From Nitrospirota bacterium (lineage in GTDB: Bacteria; Nitrospinota_A; UBA7883), in NCBI GenBank assembly GCA_011052055.1, contig DRJW01000073.1, forward strand, positions 1 through 5,679: a stretch of 5,679 nt of DNA, given 5' to 3'. The translations under genes and the position numbers were made by a program. The stretch's first letter is position 1, and every line of letters starts with the position of its first letter. This document shows positions 1 to 5,679 of the stretch, piece after piece. The notes beneath the pieces were generated by a model. That model searched no databases. It was given only the letters and a program-made list of their open reading frames with translations, and had not been told where the DNA came from.

Positions 1-1011
1 ACTCGCTGGGACCATATTAACCGCGATTTTTCATTATTCACAGGTGTTCAATCGCTATTGCTTGACGGGCATTTTGTGATTGAGCACACGGCGAGGAGCA
101 GGTCGGGACGGTTTTTCAATTTTAACGGAACCGCCGGTGTATGGAGAAAACAAGCGCTTATCGATGGCGGCTCCTGGCAATATGACACACTGACGGAGGA
201 TATGGACATCAGTTACCGGGTACAGTTAAAGGGATGGAAATTCATATACCTGAAAGATTTTCCTGTCCTATCCGAGTTACCGGTGGAAATGAACGCTTTC
301 AAATCGCAACAGCATAGATGGGCCAAAGGCTCTATTCAAACAGCCATTAAACTCCTTCCAACCATATTGAGAAGCCCGATACCCTGGAAAGTCAAGGTAG
401 AGTCCGTTTTTCATCTTACTAACAATTCCGCTTACCTTTTCATGATAATAGTGGCGGCCCTGATGTTTCCCTCAATGATTATCAGGTTCGGCAATGGCTG
501 GATTGATACGATGTTTTTTGATATGCCATTGCTGTTTATGGCCACGTTATCAATTGTCATGTTCTATTCAATGGCTCAAAAAGACGCCAGGGGCTCATGG
601 CTATCCAAAATCATCCGCATTCCACTGCTCATGGGGCTGGGAATTGGAATCGCGATAAACAACGCGCGCGCAGTTATTGAAGCCCTTGTTGGAAGCGATT
701 CCGAGTTTAAGAGAACACCGAAATTCGCTATTCAAAATAAAGGTGATATATGGCAGGGAAAAATATACAGGGGTGAATTCAATTACACTACCATCATAGA
801 GATCGCAATGGCGCTATATTTCCTTTTTTCTCTAAAACTCGCCATAGAACTGAAAATGTATTTATCCATACCATTCCTCCTTCTTTTTATTTTCGGTTTT
901 TCTTGCGTTCCCGCTATCTCCCTGTTCCAGACAGCCGGGCGGGTTTTTGCCACCAGACGAGGGTGTGGACTGCATGACATAGACATTGAAGAAGACAGCA
1001 ATACAATATGA
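1..1011 (+). CDS. Processive family 2 glycosyltransferase, cellulose synthase/CslA-like (5' end outside window)
   Basis: This is an inner-membrane enzyme that should polymerise a beta-linked glycan from a nucleotide sugar and pass it across the membrane. The reading frame is open from base 1, so the 336 residues here are the C-terminal part; the TTG at base 58 is not a real start. Visible in order: FNFNGTAG (39-46), the TED motif holding the likely catalytic base (65-67), QQHRW of the acceptor/processivity site (103-107), then about five hydrophobic segments (near 143-161, 174-190, 205-220, 263-283, 287-310) and SEFKRTPKF between them. The run from FNFNGTAG through TED to QQHRW resembles plant CslA mannan/glucomannan synthases and their bacterial relatives. 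The N-terminal UDP/GDP-sugar-binding Asp motifs lie off the window. It ends with TGA, 28 bases before the barrel gene. Sugar and linkage cannot be read from sequence; glucan or mannan are the leading options. Confidence 0.93.
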   Translation, partial: TRWDHINRDFSLFTGVQSLLLDGHFVIEHTARSRSGRFFNFNGTAGVWRKQALIDGGSWQYDTLTEDMDISYRVQLKGWKFIYLKDFPVLSELPVEMNAFKSQQHRWAKGSIQTAIKLLPTILRSPIPWKVKVESVFHLTNNSAYLFMIIVAALMFPSMIIRFGNGWIDTMFFDMPLLFMATLSIVMFYSMAQKDARGSWLSKIIRIPLLMGLGIGIAINNARAVIEALVGSDSEFKRTPKFAIQNKGDIWQGKIYRGEFNYTTIIEIAMALYFLFSLKLAIELKMYLSIPFLLLFIFGFSCVPAISLFQTAGRVFATRRGCGLHDIDIEEDSNTI

Positions 1012-1026
1012 ACAACTTATTTTAAC

Positions 1027-1032
1027 AGGAGG
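1027..1032 (+). promoter_or_regulatory. Shine-Dalgarno site deciding the start of the beta-barrel gene
   Basis: A full AGGAGG lies seven bases before the ATG at 1040. The nearby in-frame ATG at 1034 has only one base of spacing, and the TTG at 986 lies inside the preceding gene, so 1040 is the likely start. Confidence 0.85.
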
Positions 1033-1039
1033 CATGATA

Positions 1040-1870
1040 ATGAGACTGATCGCCACTTTTGGGCTATTTGCGGTTCTATCCGCCGCTTTATGGCCGCAAA
1101 CCGTTTTCGCCGGCGCCTGGACCGTTAAAAAAGGCGGCATGTATAACAAGGTGTATGTAAATTCTTTTTCTACCACAGAAAATTTTAACAAAAATGGCGA
1201 TAAAGAGCCGATGTCCAATAACGGCGAATTCACCGATACGAACCTGGTCTATTACGAGGAGTATGGGCTTAAAGACAATATCACTCTGTTCACCTCCGTC
1301 CCATATAAACAGATTAAATACGAAGATGACTCTATAATAAACAAAACCAACGGTATTGGAGATATCGATCTGGGTGTCAGATACAGGCTCCTCAACAAAT
1401 CATTCATCCTGTCGGCGCAGGGGCTTGTCAAAATTCCCTCCGCTTATGACAAAAACGTGGCTATGCCTCTTGGTAACGGACAAACGGATGTTGAGTTCCG
1501 CCTGCTTTTTGGCAAGTCTTTGTACCCTTTGCCGATGTATTTCGGACTGGAGATCGGTTATCGATACCGCGCCGACGCGCCTTCGGATGAATATAAATAT
1601 CTTATAGAGCTTGGAGGCGACTTGACAAAGTCTGTATACCTGAGAACCAAGCTGGACGGAACCAAGAGTGTGAACAACGGCGGCGATGTGGTTGACTTTG
1701 CAGGTAACCCTGTGGCCACCATTGAATACGATCTGGCCAAACTGGAGCTGACCGCCGGATTCAGGTTCTCATCCTTTTGGTTCGGTGAGTTTACATATAC
1801 GCCAAATGTTTATGGGAAAAGAACCGCGGGCGGTAGCAATCTGTCCCTGGCGGTCATCTACGCTTTTTAG
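1040..1870 (+). CDS. Outer-membrane beta-barrel protein (Phenol_MetA_deg/XagA-like)
   Basis: The 276-residue product starts with a clear Sec signal peptide (hydrophobic core about 3-18, cleavage likely after VFA at 24, mature start GAWTVKKGG). The mature part has alternating polar/apolar strands broken by Gly/Asn/Asp-rich turns, no hydrophobic helix, and ends SLAVIYAF. That C-terminal strand with a final Phe is the classic signal for BAM insertion. The segment GIGDIDLGVRYRLL (105-118) is typical of the 'MetA pathway of phenol degradation' barrel family, and a mature start GAWT is reminiscent of XagA proteins, encoded near GT2 enzymes in Xanthomonas biofilm loci; both assignments are from memory of the families. 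Strand count suggests about 10-14 strands but was not computed. Lying 28 bases after the GT2 gene and 37 before the GT-C gene, it may serve in export, anchoring or passage of the polymer. It could also be a general small-molecule porin. Confidence 0.85.
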   Translation: MRLIATFGLFAVLSAALWPQTVFAGAWTVKKGGMYNKVYVNSFSTTENFNKNGDKEPMSNNGEFTDTNLVYYEEYGLKDNITLFTSVPYKQIKYEDDSIINKTNGIGDIDLGVRYRLLNKSFILSAQGLVKIPSAYDKNVAMPLGNGQTDVEFRLLFGKSLYPLPMYFGLEIGYRYRADAPSDEYKYLIELGGDLTKSVYLRTKLDGTKSVNNGGDVVDFAGNPVATIEYDLAKLELTAGFRFSSFWFGEFTYTPNVYGKRTAGGSNLSLAVIYAF

Positions 1871-1907
1871 CAAAGTTTACTACGCGCCTGGTCGGATTTA
1901 GAGCGTC

Positions 1908-3257
1908 ATGCGCAATCACGCCCTAGTGAACTCCAGCTTGGGTGGCGATCCGCCAAATGGAGGCGCGCCACTGCCCTTATGCTGGATAATTTTGGCCGGC
2001 GCGTTGTCAGAGGCGCTTTATATCATCGCCAGTCGTGTTGAAAACCTACTTGAATCACCTTTCGAATATCTTACGATCCATTTCGCTCTCGTTACCATTT
2101 ATGTAACTTCCGTTTACTTGCTTTTTAAGCCCGGATACGCAAAAAAAGAGAACCGCAGTGCGCTATGGGTTGTTTTAGGCTTTGCGGTTATATTCCGTCT
2201 TACCCTCCTTAACGTGACGCCAACTCTCTCCGGCGATATCTACCGGTATGTCTGGGACGGCAAAGTGATATTAAACGGAATAAGTCCATACCGCTATCCG
2301 CCAGGCTCTGCATCTCTGGCAGGCTTGCGAGACAGGTTTTATCCTTTGATTAACCACAAAACTATCGGCTCCCCTTATTCCCCGCTTACCGAGCTGATCT
2401 TCGCCTCTGCCGCCGGTTTTGCTCCACCTGTCGTTGTGATGAAGGCTCCTTTTGTTATTTTCGACCTTCTCACAGCTCTGGTTCTAATTCAACTTTTGAA
2501 AATCATGAAGCGGCCTTCTATTGCCGTAATCGCGTACGCCTGGAGCCCTCTTGTTGTGTTTGAAGTATCGGGAAGCGGTCATGCGGATTCACTGGCGATA
2601 TTTTTCCTGATACTCACCATCACTCTGCTTTCGATGAAAAAACGGATATCCGCTTCGTTGGCGATGGCGATGGCGCTACTCTCTAAATATTTCGCCGTGA
2701 TACTTGCCCCTTCTGTCATCCGCCGGTTTGGAGTTTTAGAGTGGGCCATCGTATTTACCGTGGTAACCCTGTTTTACGCTCCCCTGCTACCAACCATTGA
2801 AGACCATTTTCTTGCGGTAAGTGAGGTCGCCTCCTCCTGGCGGTATAACGACTCTGTTTACGGAGCGCTTTTATGGGCCACCGGCTCTGGGGGGATCGCC
2901 AAGGCGATTTGCGTCGGCCTGTTCCTTACGATATACGCCATAACCTGTTTTTTAAAAACTCCAGCTGTTTTTACCGTCTATCTCCTTACCGGCGCCATGC
3001 TTCTTCTTTCAACCACAGTCCACCCCTGGTACCTGCTATGGATGGCCCCCTTTTTATGCATCTACGGCAATTCAGGATGGCTTTGGCTTACCATAGCGGC
3101 GCCTCTGTCATACTTGTTCATGGTGGAGCCGCAAATGGAGTTGTACGGTTTGATTAGAACATTTGAATACGGGCCGTTTGTCTTGCTAGTGATGATAAGG
3201 CTCGTTACAAAAAAGCGCGCAAGGCAGGAAACTGGCCGAGGTAGCGCGTCTTTATGA
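1908..3257 (+). CDS. GT-C fold polyprenyl-phosphate-sugar glycosyltransferase (GT87/MptB-like)
   Basis: The 449-residue product is a polytopic inner-membrane protein with roughly ten or more hydrophobic segments. Its most telling motif is SGDIYRYVWDG (108-118) followed by GISPYRYPP: an acidic residue in the first periplasmic loop (Asp110, with Asp117 nearby) is the expected catalytic or metal site of GT-C enzymes using polyprenyl-phosphate sugars. GSGHADSLAIF (222-232), LLSKYF (257-262) and VHPWYLLW (371-378) are also typical of GT87, MptA/MptB and DUF2029-type mannosyltransferases. The active site would face the periplasm, so it could decorate the chain extruded by the upstream GT2 or build a separate glycolipid. 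The ATG at 1908 gives a 37-base gap from the barrel gene, but only a weak GGA (1894-1896) precedes it. The first 23 residues are polar, so in-frame GTG 1926 or TTG 1938 are possible alternative starts. Sugar specificity is unknown; mannose is a guess. Confidence 0.88.
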   Translation: MRNHALVNSSLGGDPPNGGAPLPLCWIILAGALSEALYIIASRVENLLESPFEYLTIHFALVTIYVTSVYLLFKPGYAKKENRSALWVVLGFAVIFRLTLLNVTPTLSGDIYRYVWDGKVILNGISPYRYPPGSASLAGLRDRFYPLINHKTIGSPYSPLTELIFASAAGFAPPVVVMKAPFVIFDLLTALVLIQLLKIMKRPSIAVIAYAWSPLVVFEVSGSGHADSLAIFFLILTITLLSMKKRISASLAMAMALLSKYFAVILAPSVIRRFGVLEWAIVFTVVTLFYAPLLPTIEDHFLAVSEVASSWRYNDSVYGALLWATGSGGIAKAICVGLFLTIYAITCFLKTPAVFTVYLLTGAMLLLSTTVHPWYLLWMAPFLCIYGNSGWLWLTIAAPLSYLFMVEPQMELYGLIRTFEYGPFVLLVMIRLVTKKRARQETGRGSASL

Positions 3258-3367
3258 CTGACCGGCAACCCGATTTGTAGCCATTCCTCCGGCCCGTCCA
3301 TGGATCATGAGAAAAACCCACTCGTAGATCGTGACCGGCGCCGCCTCGTTAGATTGCAGGGTTCACC
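3258..3367. other. Convergent intergenic region without a clear terminator
   Basis: The stop codons of the plus-strand GT-C gene and the minus-strand cytochrome gene face each other across these 110 bases. I see no stable GC-rich hairpin followed by a T-run on either strand. The only small candidate is AGGG-TTCA-CCCT at 3358-3369, which overlaps the cytochrome stop codon and is followed on the plus strand by a T-rich but interrupted stretch. No convincing gene is present here. Confidence 0.5.
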
Positions 3368-3814
3368 CTATTTCTTGCTTTTCTCTGCGGTTATCGCAGT
3401 ATACATACTGACACAACCTAGTTTCTTACCGTATATATCAACGCCAATATCTGTAAGGTTTTTCCCTTCCTTCCCTTTGCCGCTGATATCGTGACACTCG
3501 TCGCACCGCTGACCATGAAAAGCCTTTTTCGCCGTACTGATTCCTGGCCCGTCCATATTTTTTGCTCCGGCCGTTATGATGATCGTCTGAAGTCCAATGC
3601 AACCATACCCTTTATTGGCGGCCGTTTTCCCACTCTTGCTAAACTCCATCCCGGCGCCGCTTATGTCGTGGCAACTAACACATCCGTACTTCTCAAACGT
3701 CTGGTGAACCTGCTTCATGTATTCAGGAGAGTAGCTTATCTTATCGCCAGCGTAAGATAAGCCGCTAGATACAATGAAAACCAGAGAGATAATTAGCGCA
3801 AAACACCGCACCAT
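3368..3814 (-). CDS. Secreted c-type cytochrome-like protein with two tandem CxxCH units
   Basis: The 148-residue product has a Sec signal peptide (MVRCFALIISL..., cleavage likely after SYA at 22), so it acts in the periplasm or outside the inner membrane. Two haem c attachment motifs are present: CVSCH (45-49) and CDECH (104-108). The protein is an internal duplication. Each unit reads C-x2-CHDISG-x-G-x-E, then a GK, a YG step and a GC followed by T-x-I; the extra cysteines are Cys72 and Cys134. Axial ligands are not obvious; Met56, Met87, Met137 and His37/His100 are candidates. The start at 3814 is preferred because GGGGGG lies seven bases upstream on the minus strand; an in-frame ATG at 3829 has no ribosome site, and starts further up fall within the hairpin at 3849-3869. 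It lies 96 bases after the propeller lipoprotein gene on the same strand, which suggests a shared role, perhaps electron transfer. I do not recognise a named family. Confidence 0.85.
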   Translation of the reverse strand: MVRCFALIISLVFIVSSGLSYAGDKISYSPEYMKQVHQTFEKYGCVSCHDISGAGMEFSKSGKTAANKGYGCIGLQTIIITAGAKNMDGPGISTAKKAFHGQRCDECHDISGKGKEGKNLTDIGVDIYGKKLGCVSMYTAITAEKSKK

Positions 3815-3840
3815 GGCGTGGCCCCCCATTGAAAGTGAAT

Positions 3841-3870
3841 AAAAAGTAGGCCGCCTCAAAAAGACGGCCC
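3841..3870 (-). terminator. Rho-independent terminator or attenuator after the propeller lipoprotein gene
   Basis: Read on the minus strand, GGCCGTCT-TTTTG-AGGCGGCC (3869-3849) folds into an eight-base-pair GC-rich stem with one G-U wobble and a five-base loop. TAC and then TTTTT (3845-3841) follow. The U-run is short and offset by three bases, so termination may be partial. It sits 41 bases past the lipoprotein stop and 27 bases before the cytochrome start, so it could either end the first gene's message or reduce read-through into the second. On the plus strand the stem has a C-A mismatch and no T-run after it. Confidence 0.7.
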
Positions 3871-3910
3871 GCTTTAGTTGAATTCGTTTCTCCCACTAAA
3901 TGCCGGATTA

Positions 3911-5449
3911 CTACATCATCGCCATTCCTCTGGCCTGCCCGGTTATCGGGATCAGGTCTGTCATGGTGTGAGTAGAAGTGTCTATGACCGGTAATGATCC
4001 AGCGTTGCCTCCTCCTGTGGAGACATAACATTTGGAGCCATCGGCGCTGAACGCTCCGACAATGGCCCCACCAGTCGATAGCTTGATGGTGTTGGATACG
4101 ACCCATGGAGCGTCGCCGCTAAGATCGATAACAGGCACACTTCCTCCGGCGAAGATATACGCGAATTTGCCATTCGGCTCAATCTCGCTAGTCACACCGC
4201 TGGCGGCCCCATCTACTATAAAGCGAGGATAACCCGCGCCGGGCGAGGCCCATTCGTAAATTGTGGTAGAGACCGCTCCTTTAAGCTTGCTTGAGTATTT
4301 GGAAGTGACATTCGTGTAGTTCGCCAATGAGCCGCTTTTAAAATTCCAGCCTGCGAAGCTGTCATAAATCCTGACCAGTTCTACAGGTGACCCAGGAGTG
4401 GAAAGGTTCCAGATAGATTCGCTTCCACCGCTGTTGGACCCTTTCAGGTTTTCAGTGGTGGCTATTGACATGCCGTTGGCCGCTTTTCCGGCTGTCTCCA
4501 TGAATGGACCAACAAAGCCGGCCGACATTTCGCCAGGCCCCAGAGGCATATAGACACCCTGCGCCACCATAGAACCGGTAGAGACATTAAATCCAGTTAA
4601 TGTATCGCCGTTCACATCGACGCCCCAGCCGTATTCTGCGCCACCTGTGCTTACAATGGAAATATCACAAGACCCGGCGCGGGCCTTCTCTTTTCCAAGG
4701 CCAGGATTGCTACCCGGCATAGAGCCGCCATAACCTGAATATTTAGTAGAAGCGGTATTAATGGTTGAACCGGCGGAGTTTTTTGTCTCACCGGTTACCG
4801 GGTCTAAAGTATATTTGATATTGCCTGATGTATCATACGCTTGATACAAGCCGTTTTCTGAAGCTTTGTCCACTCTGGAAGCCACCAGTATAGTAGCGCC
4901 ATCACTGCTTACAGCAGTCCACGACCCACCACCGGCATGGGCGACACCGGTTGCTACGGCGGCCCTTAAAGTAGCCAAATCCGGGCCGCTTTCAGGGATT
5001 CCGCAAGAAGGGATATTTTCTACTGTAAAGGCGTCTGCCGTGGGAGGCGCAACATAATTGTAAGCTTCGGCTAACATTTTAAGTACCAGATTTCGCTCCC
5101 ACACAGTGCGGAGCCTGGATGCGCCGGCCGCCACGTCGAACCCGTAAAGACTGGATCCCTGGGTACCCCAGAATACAGTTCCACCATTAATCTGATTTGC
5201 GGGAAAAGTAGGAGTGAACCCGATTTCCTGAACGCCTACCTGCGTGTTAGTTGCGGTATCGATTTTTAAAAGCGCGTTCGAAGCGCCGCTGAGCGCGGCG
5301 ACATAAAGATACCTGGATTTCCCAGCCGTGGAAGCCTTTGTAGAACTAGATGAGCCACCGCAGTTTGTCAAAAGAAAGGGAAAACTGATCGCTACTGTCA
5401 GGCAAATCGCGAGAAGATAAAGATTACCACGGTTTTTAATTTTGTTCAT
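3911..5449 (-). CDS. Beta-propeller (YVTN/WD40-like) lipoprotein
   Basis: The 512-residue product starts MNKIKNRGNLYLLAICL and has a basic n-region, a hydrophobic core and a lipobox-like LLTNCGG with Cys30 as the probable lipidated residue. Asn at -1 is unusual. Gly at +2 and a Ser-rich linker fit outer-membrane sorting. The mature part has repeats of the type 'RYLYVA...LLKIDTATNTQV' (45-71), 'WTAVSSDGATILVAS' (177-191), 'EPNGKFAYIFAGGSVPVIDLSG' (from about 424) and 'AFSADGSKCYVSTGG...LPVIDTSTHTM' (466-496), each a predicted propeller strand set; the C-terminus GQARGMAMM matches the end of a YVTN-type blade. A helix-prone insert (117-136) and Cys149, Cys261 and Cys474 are further marks. The start at 5449 is chosen because AGGGGG lies six bases upstream; an in-frame earlier start at 5467 lies on the far side of that site. 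The role is probably binding or scaffolding at the cell surface. No catalytic motif was seen, and the neighbouring cytochrome is a possible partner. Confidence 0.82.
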   Translation of the reverse strand: MNKIKNRGNLYLLAICLTVAISFPFLLTNCGGSSSSTKASTAGKSRYLYVAALSGASNALLKIDTATNTQVGVQEIGFTPTFPANQINGGTVFWGTQGSSLYGFDVAAGASRLRTVWERNLVLKMLAEAYNYVAPPTADAFTVENIPSCGIPESGPDLATLRAAVATGVAHAGGGSWTAVSSDGATILVASRVDKASENGLYQAYDTSGNIKYTLDPVTGETKNSAGSTINTASTKYSGYGGSMPGSNPGLGKEKARAGSCDISIVSTGGAEYGWGVDVNGDTLTGFNVSTGSMVAQGVYMPLGPGEMSAGFVGPFMETAGKAANGMSIATTENLKGSNSGGSESIWNLSTPGSPVELVRIYDSFAGWNFKSGSLANYTNVTSKYSSKLKGAVSTTIYEWASPGAGYPRFIVDGAASGVTSEIEPNGKFAYIFAGGSVPVIDLSGDAPWVVSNTIKLSTGGAIVGAFSADGSKCYVSTGGGNAGSLPVIDTSTHTMTDLIPITGQARGMAMM

Positions 5450-5455
5450 TTTGAG

Positions 5456-5461
5456 CCCCCT
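5456..5461 (-). promoter_or_regulatory. Shine-Dalgarno site deciding the start of the propeller lipoprotein gene
   Basis: AGGGGG on the minus strand lies six bases before the ATG at 5449. This excludes the in-frame upstream start at 5467 and places the signal peptide's basic MNKIK at the true N-terminus. Confidence 0.75.
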
Positions 5462-5473
5462 AGCCAAATAACA

Positions 5474-5502
5474 ATTTAATCAAACCTACGCCACGGTATC
5501 AA
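5474..5502 (-). promoter_or_regulatory. Candidate sigma-70 type promoter (proximal) of the lipoprotein gene
   Basis: On the minus strand, TTGATA (5502-5497, five of six to the -35 consensus) is followed after exactly 17 bases by TTAAAT (5479-5474, four of six to the -10 consensus). Transcription would begin near 5467, giving a leader of about 18 bases that still contains the ribosome site. It overlaps the -10 box of the distal candidate by one base, so the two could not be occupied at once. Confidence 0.45.
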
Positions 5503-5530
5503 ACATAGCAGATTTGATTTTTACGTTCAA
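5502..5530 (-). promoter_or_regulatory. Candidate extended -10 promoter (distal) of the lipoprotein gene
   Basis: On the minus strand, TTGAAC (5530-5525) and TATGTT (5507-5502) are 17 bases apart, each four of six to consensus, and the -10 box is preceded by TGC, giving an extended TGn -10 element. A/T-rich tracts immediately upstream (5531-5566) would resemble an UP element. The leader would be about 45 bases. Confidence 0.45.
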
Positions 5531-5566
5531 CTATTTTTAATATTTTTAAATTTTTATTAAAAATAG
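5531..5566. repeat. Perfect 12-bp AT-rich inverted repeat
   Basis: CTATTTTTAATA (5531-5542) is the exact reverse complement of TATTAAAAATAG (5555-5566), with a 12-base A/T-only spacer. A tandem 9-mer TATTTTTAA occupies 5532-5540 and 5541-5549, so part of the symmetry comes from simple A/T sequence. It abuts the distal -35 box. It could be an operator, an UP-like element or a weak terminator of the upstream TPR gene; no U-run follows the stem on the minus strand, which argues against an ordinary terminator. Confidence 0.6.
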
Positions 5567-5586
5567 GTATCCGCTCACAAAAACGA

Positions 5587-5679
5587 TCAGTCGCTCCGCT
5601 TCTCCATTCTCTCCAGCGCTTGAGCCGCGTTTGGAGTTTCAGGATCGATCTGAACCGCCCTTTTGAACGCCCGTTTCGC
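5587..5679 (-). CDS. C-terminal end of a TPR-repeat protein (5' end outside window)
   Basis: The minus-strand frame is open from the right edge and ends with TGA (5589-5587), giving 30 residues. It includes AFKRAVQIDPETPNAAQALE, where the spacing of A-x2-x-A, the IDP step and a following helix with A-x-x-AL match the second helix of a tetratricopeptide repeat and the capping helix after it. The charged tail RMEKRSD is typical of such ends. The function of the whole protein cannot be told. It is on the same strand as the propeller lipoprotein gene, 137 bases upstream, with its own promoter-like sequences in the gap, so it is probably a separate unit or only partly co-transcribed. Confidence 0.7.
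   Translation of the reverse strand, partial: AKRAFKRAVQIDPETPNAAQALERMEKRSD

Noticed and set aside
783..1233. Minus-strand open frames over the end of the GT2 gene and the start of the barrel gene
   Set aside because: They lie antisense to genes with clear motifs and a signal peptide, show no recognisable domains and have no supporting ribosome sites.
3062..3301. Minus-strand open frame beginning MDGPEEW, possibly a remnant of a third cytochrome unit
   Set aside because: It shares only an 11-base match (ggcccgtccat at 3291 and 3546) with the cytochrome gene. The rest does not align with the repeat unit and contains no CxxCH.
3291..3556. Direct repeat ggcccgtccat and the repeated tgaccggc near 3256 and 3333 as possible mobile-element or attachment-site ends
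   Set aside because: The copies are short and isolated, with no transposase, integrase or inverted ends nearby; chance is sufficient.
3300..3760. Two plus-strand open frames (3300-3494 and 3491-3760)
   Set aside because: They are antisense to the CxxCH protein, whose signal peptide, two haem motifs and internal repeat make the minus strand the coding one.
3765..4232. Open frames in other frames on both strands near the end of the lipoprotein gene
   Set aside because: They are overlapped by the long propeller frame, which has blade motifs; their translations are low-complexity shadows.
5531..5566. AT-rich inverted repeat as a replication origin or a standard rho-independent terminator
   Set aside because: There are no DnaA boxes, iterons or replication genes, and the stem is nearly all A/T with no U-run following on the minus strand.

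Overview
The window looks like Gram-negative bacterial chromosome. It encodes an outer-membrane beta-barrel with a signal peptide and terminal Phe, a periplasmic c-type cytochrome-like protein, and a lipoprotein. Base composition in the genes is moderate, and one gap is strongly AT-rich. Nothing seen fixes the phylum. The style (CGGSSSS lipoproteins, CxxCH proteins, TPR proteins, cellulose-synthase-like GT2 enzymes) would fit Nitrospinota, a deltaproteobacterial lineage or a similar group, but that is a guess.

Plus strand, 1-3257: three closely spaced genes read as one operon, whose start lies left of the window. They are the C-terminal two thirds or so of a processive family 2 glycosyltransferase of the cellulose synthase/CslA type, a 276-residue outer-membrane beta-barrel, and a 449-residue GT-C (GT87/MptB-like) polyprenyl-phosphate-sugar glycosyltransferase. 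Gaps are only 28 and 36-37 bases. The simplest reading is a small polysaccharide locus: GT2 polymerises and extrudes a beta-linked chain across the inner membrane, GT-C adds sugars from a lipid-linked donor on the periplasmic side, and the barrel sits in the outer membrane, possibly for export or anchoring.

Minus strand, 5679-3368: read right to left there is the last 30 codons of a TPR protein, an AT-rich regulatory gap with two promoter-like pairs and a perfect 12-bp inverted repeat, a 512-residue beta-propeller lipoprotein, a terminator-like hairpin, and a 148-residue secreted protein with two CxxCH motifs in two tandem related units. The last two genes are 96 bases apart on one strand and both products are exported, so they may work together, for instance as an electron carrier and its scaffold. 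This is inference.

The two gene sets converge at 3258-3367. No CRISPR array, tRNA, rRNA, insertion sequence or phage gene is visible. Every stretch over about 140 bases is covered by a gene.
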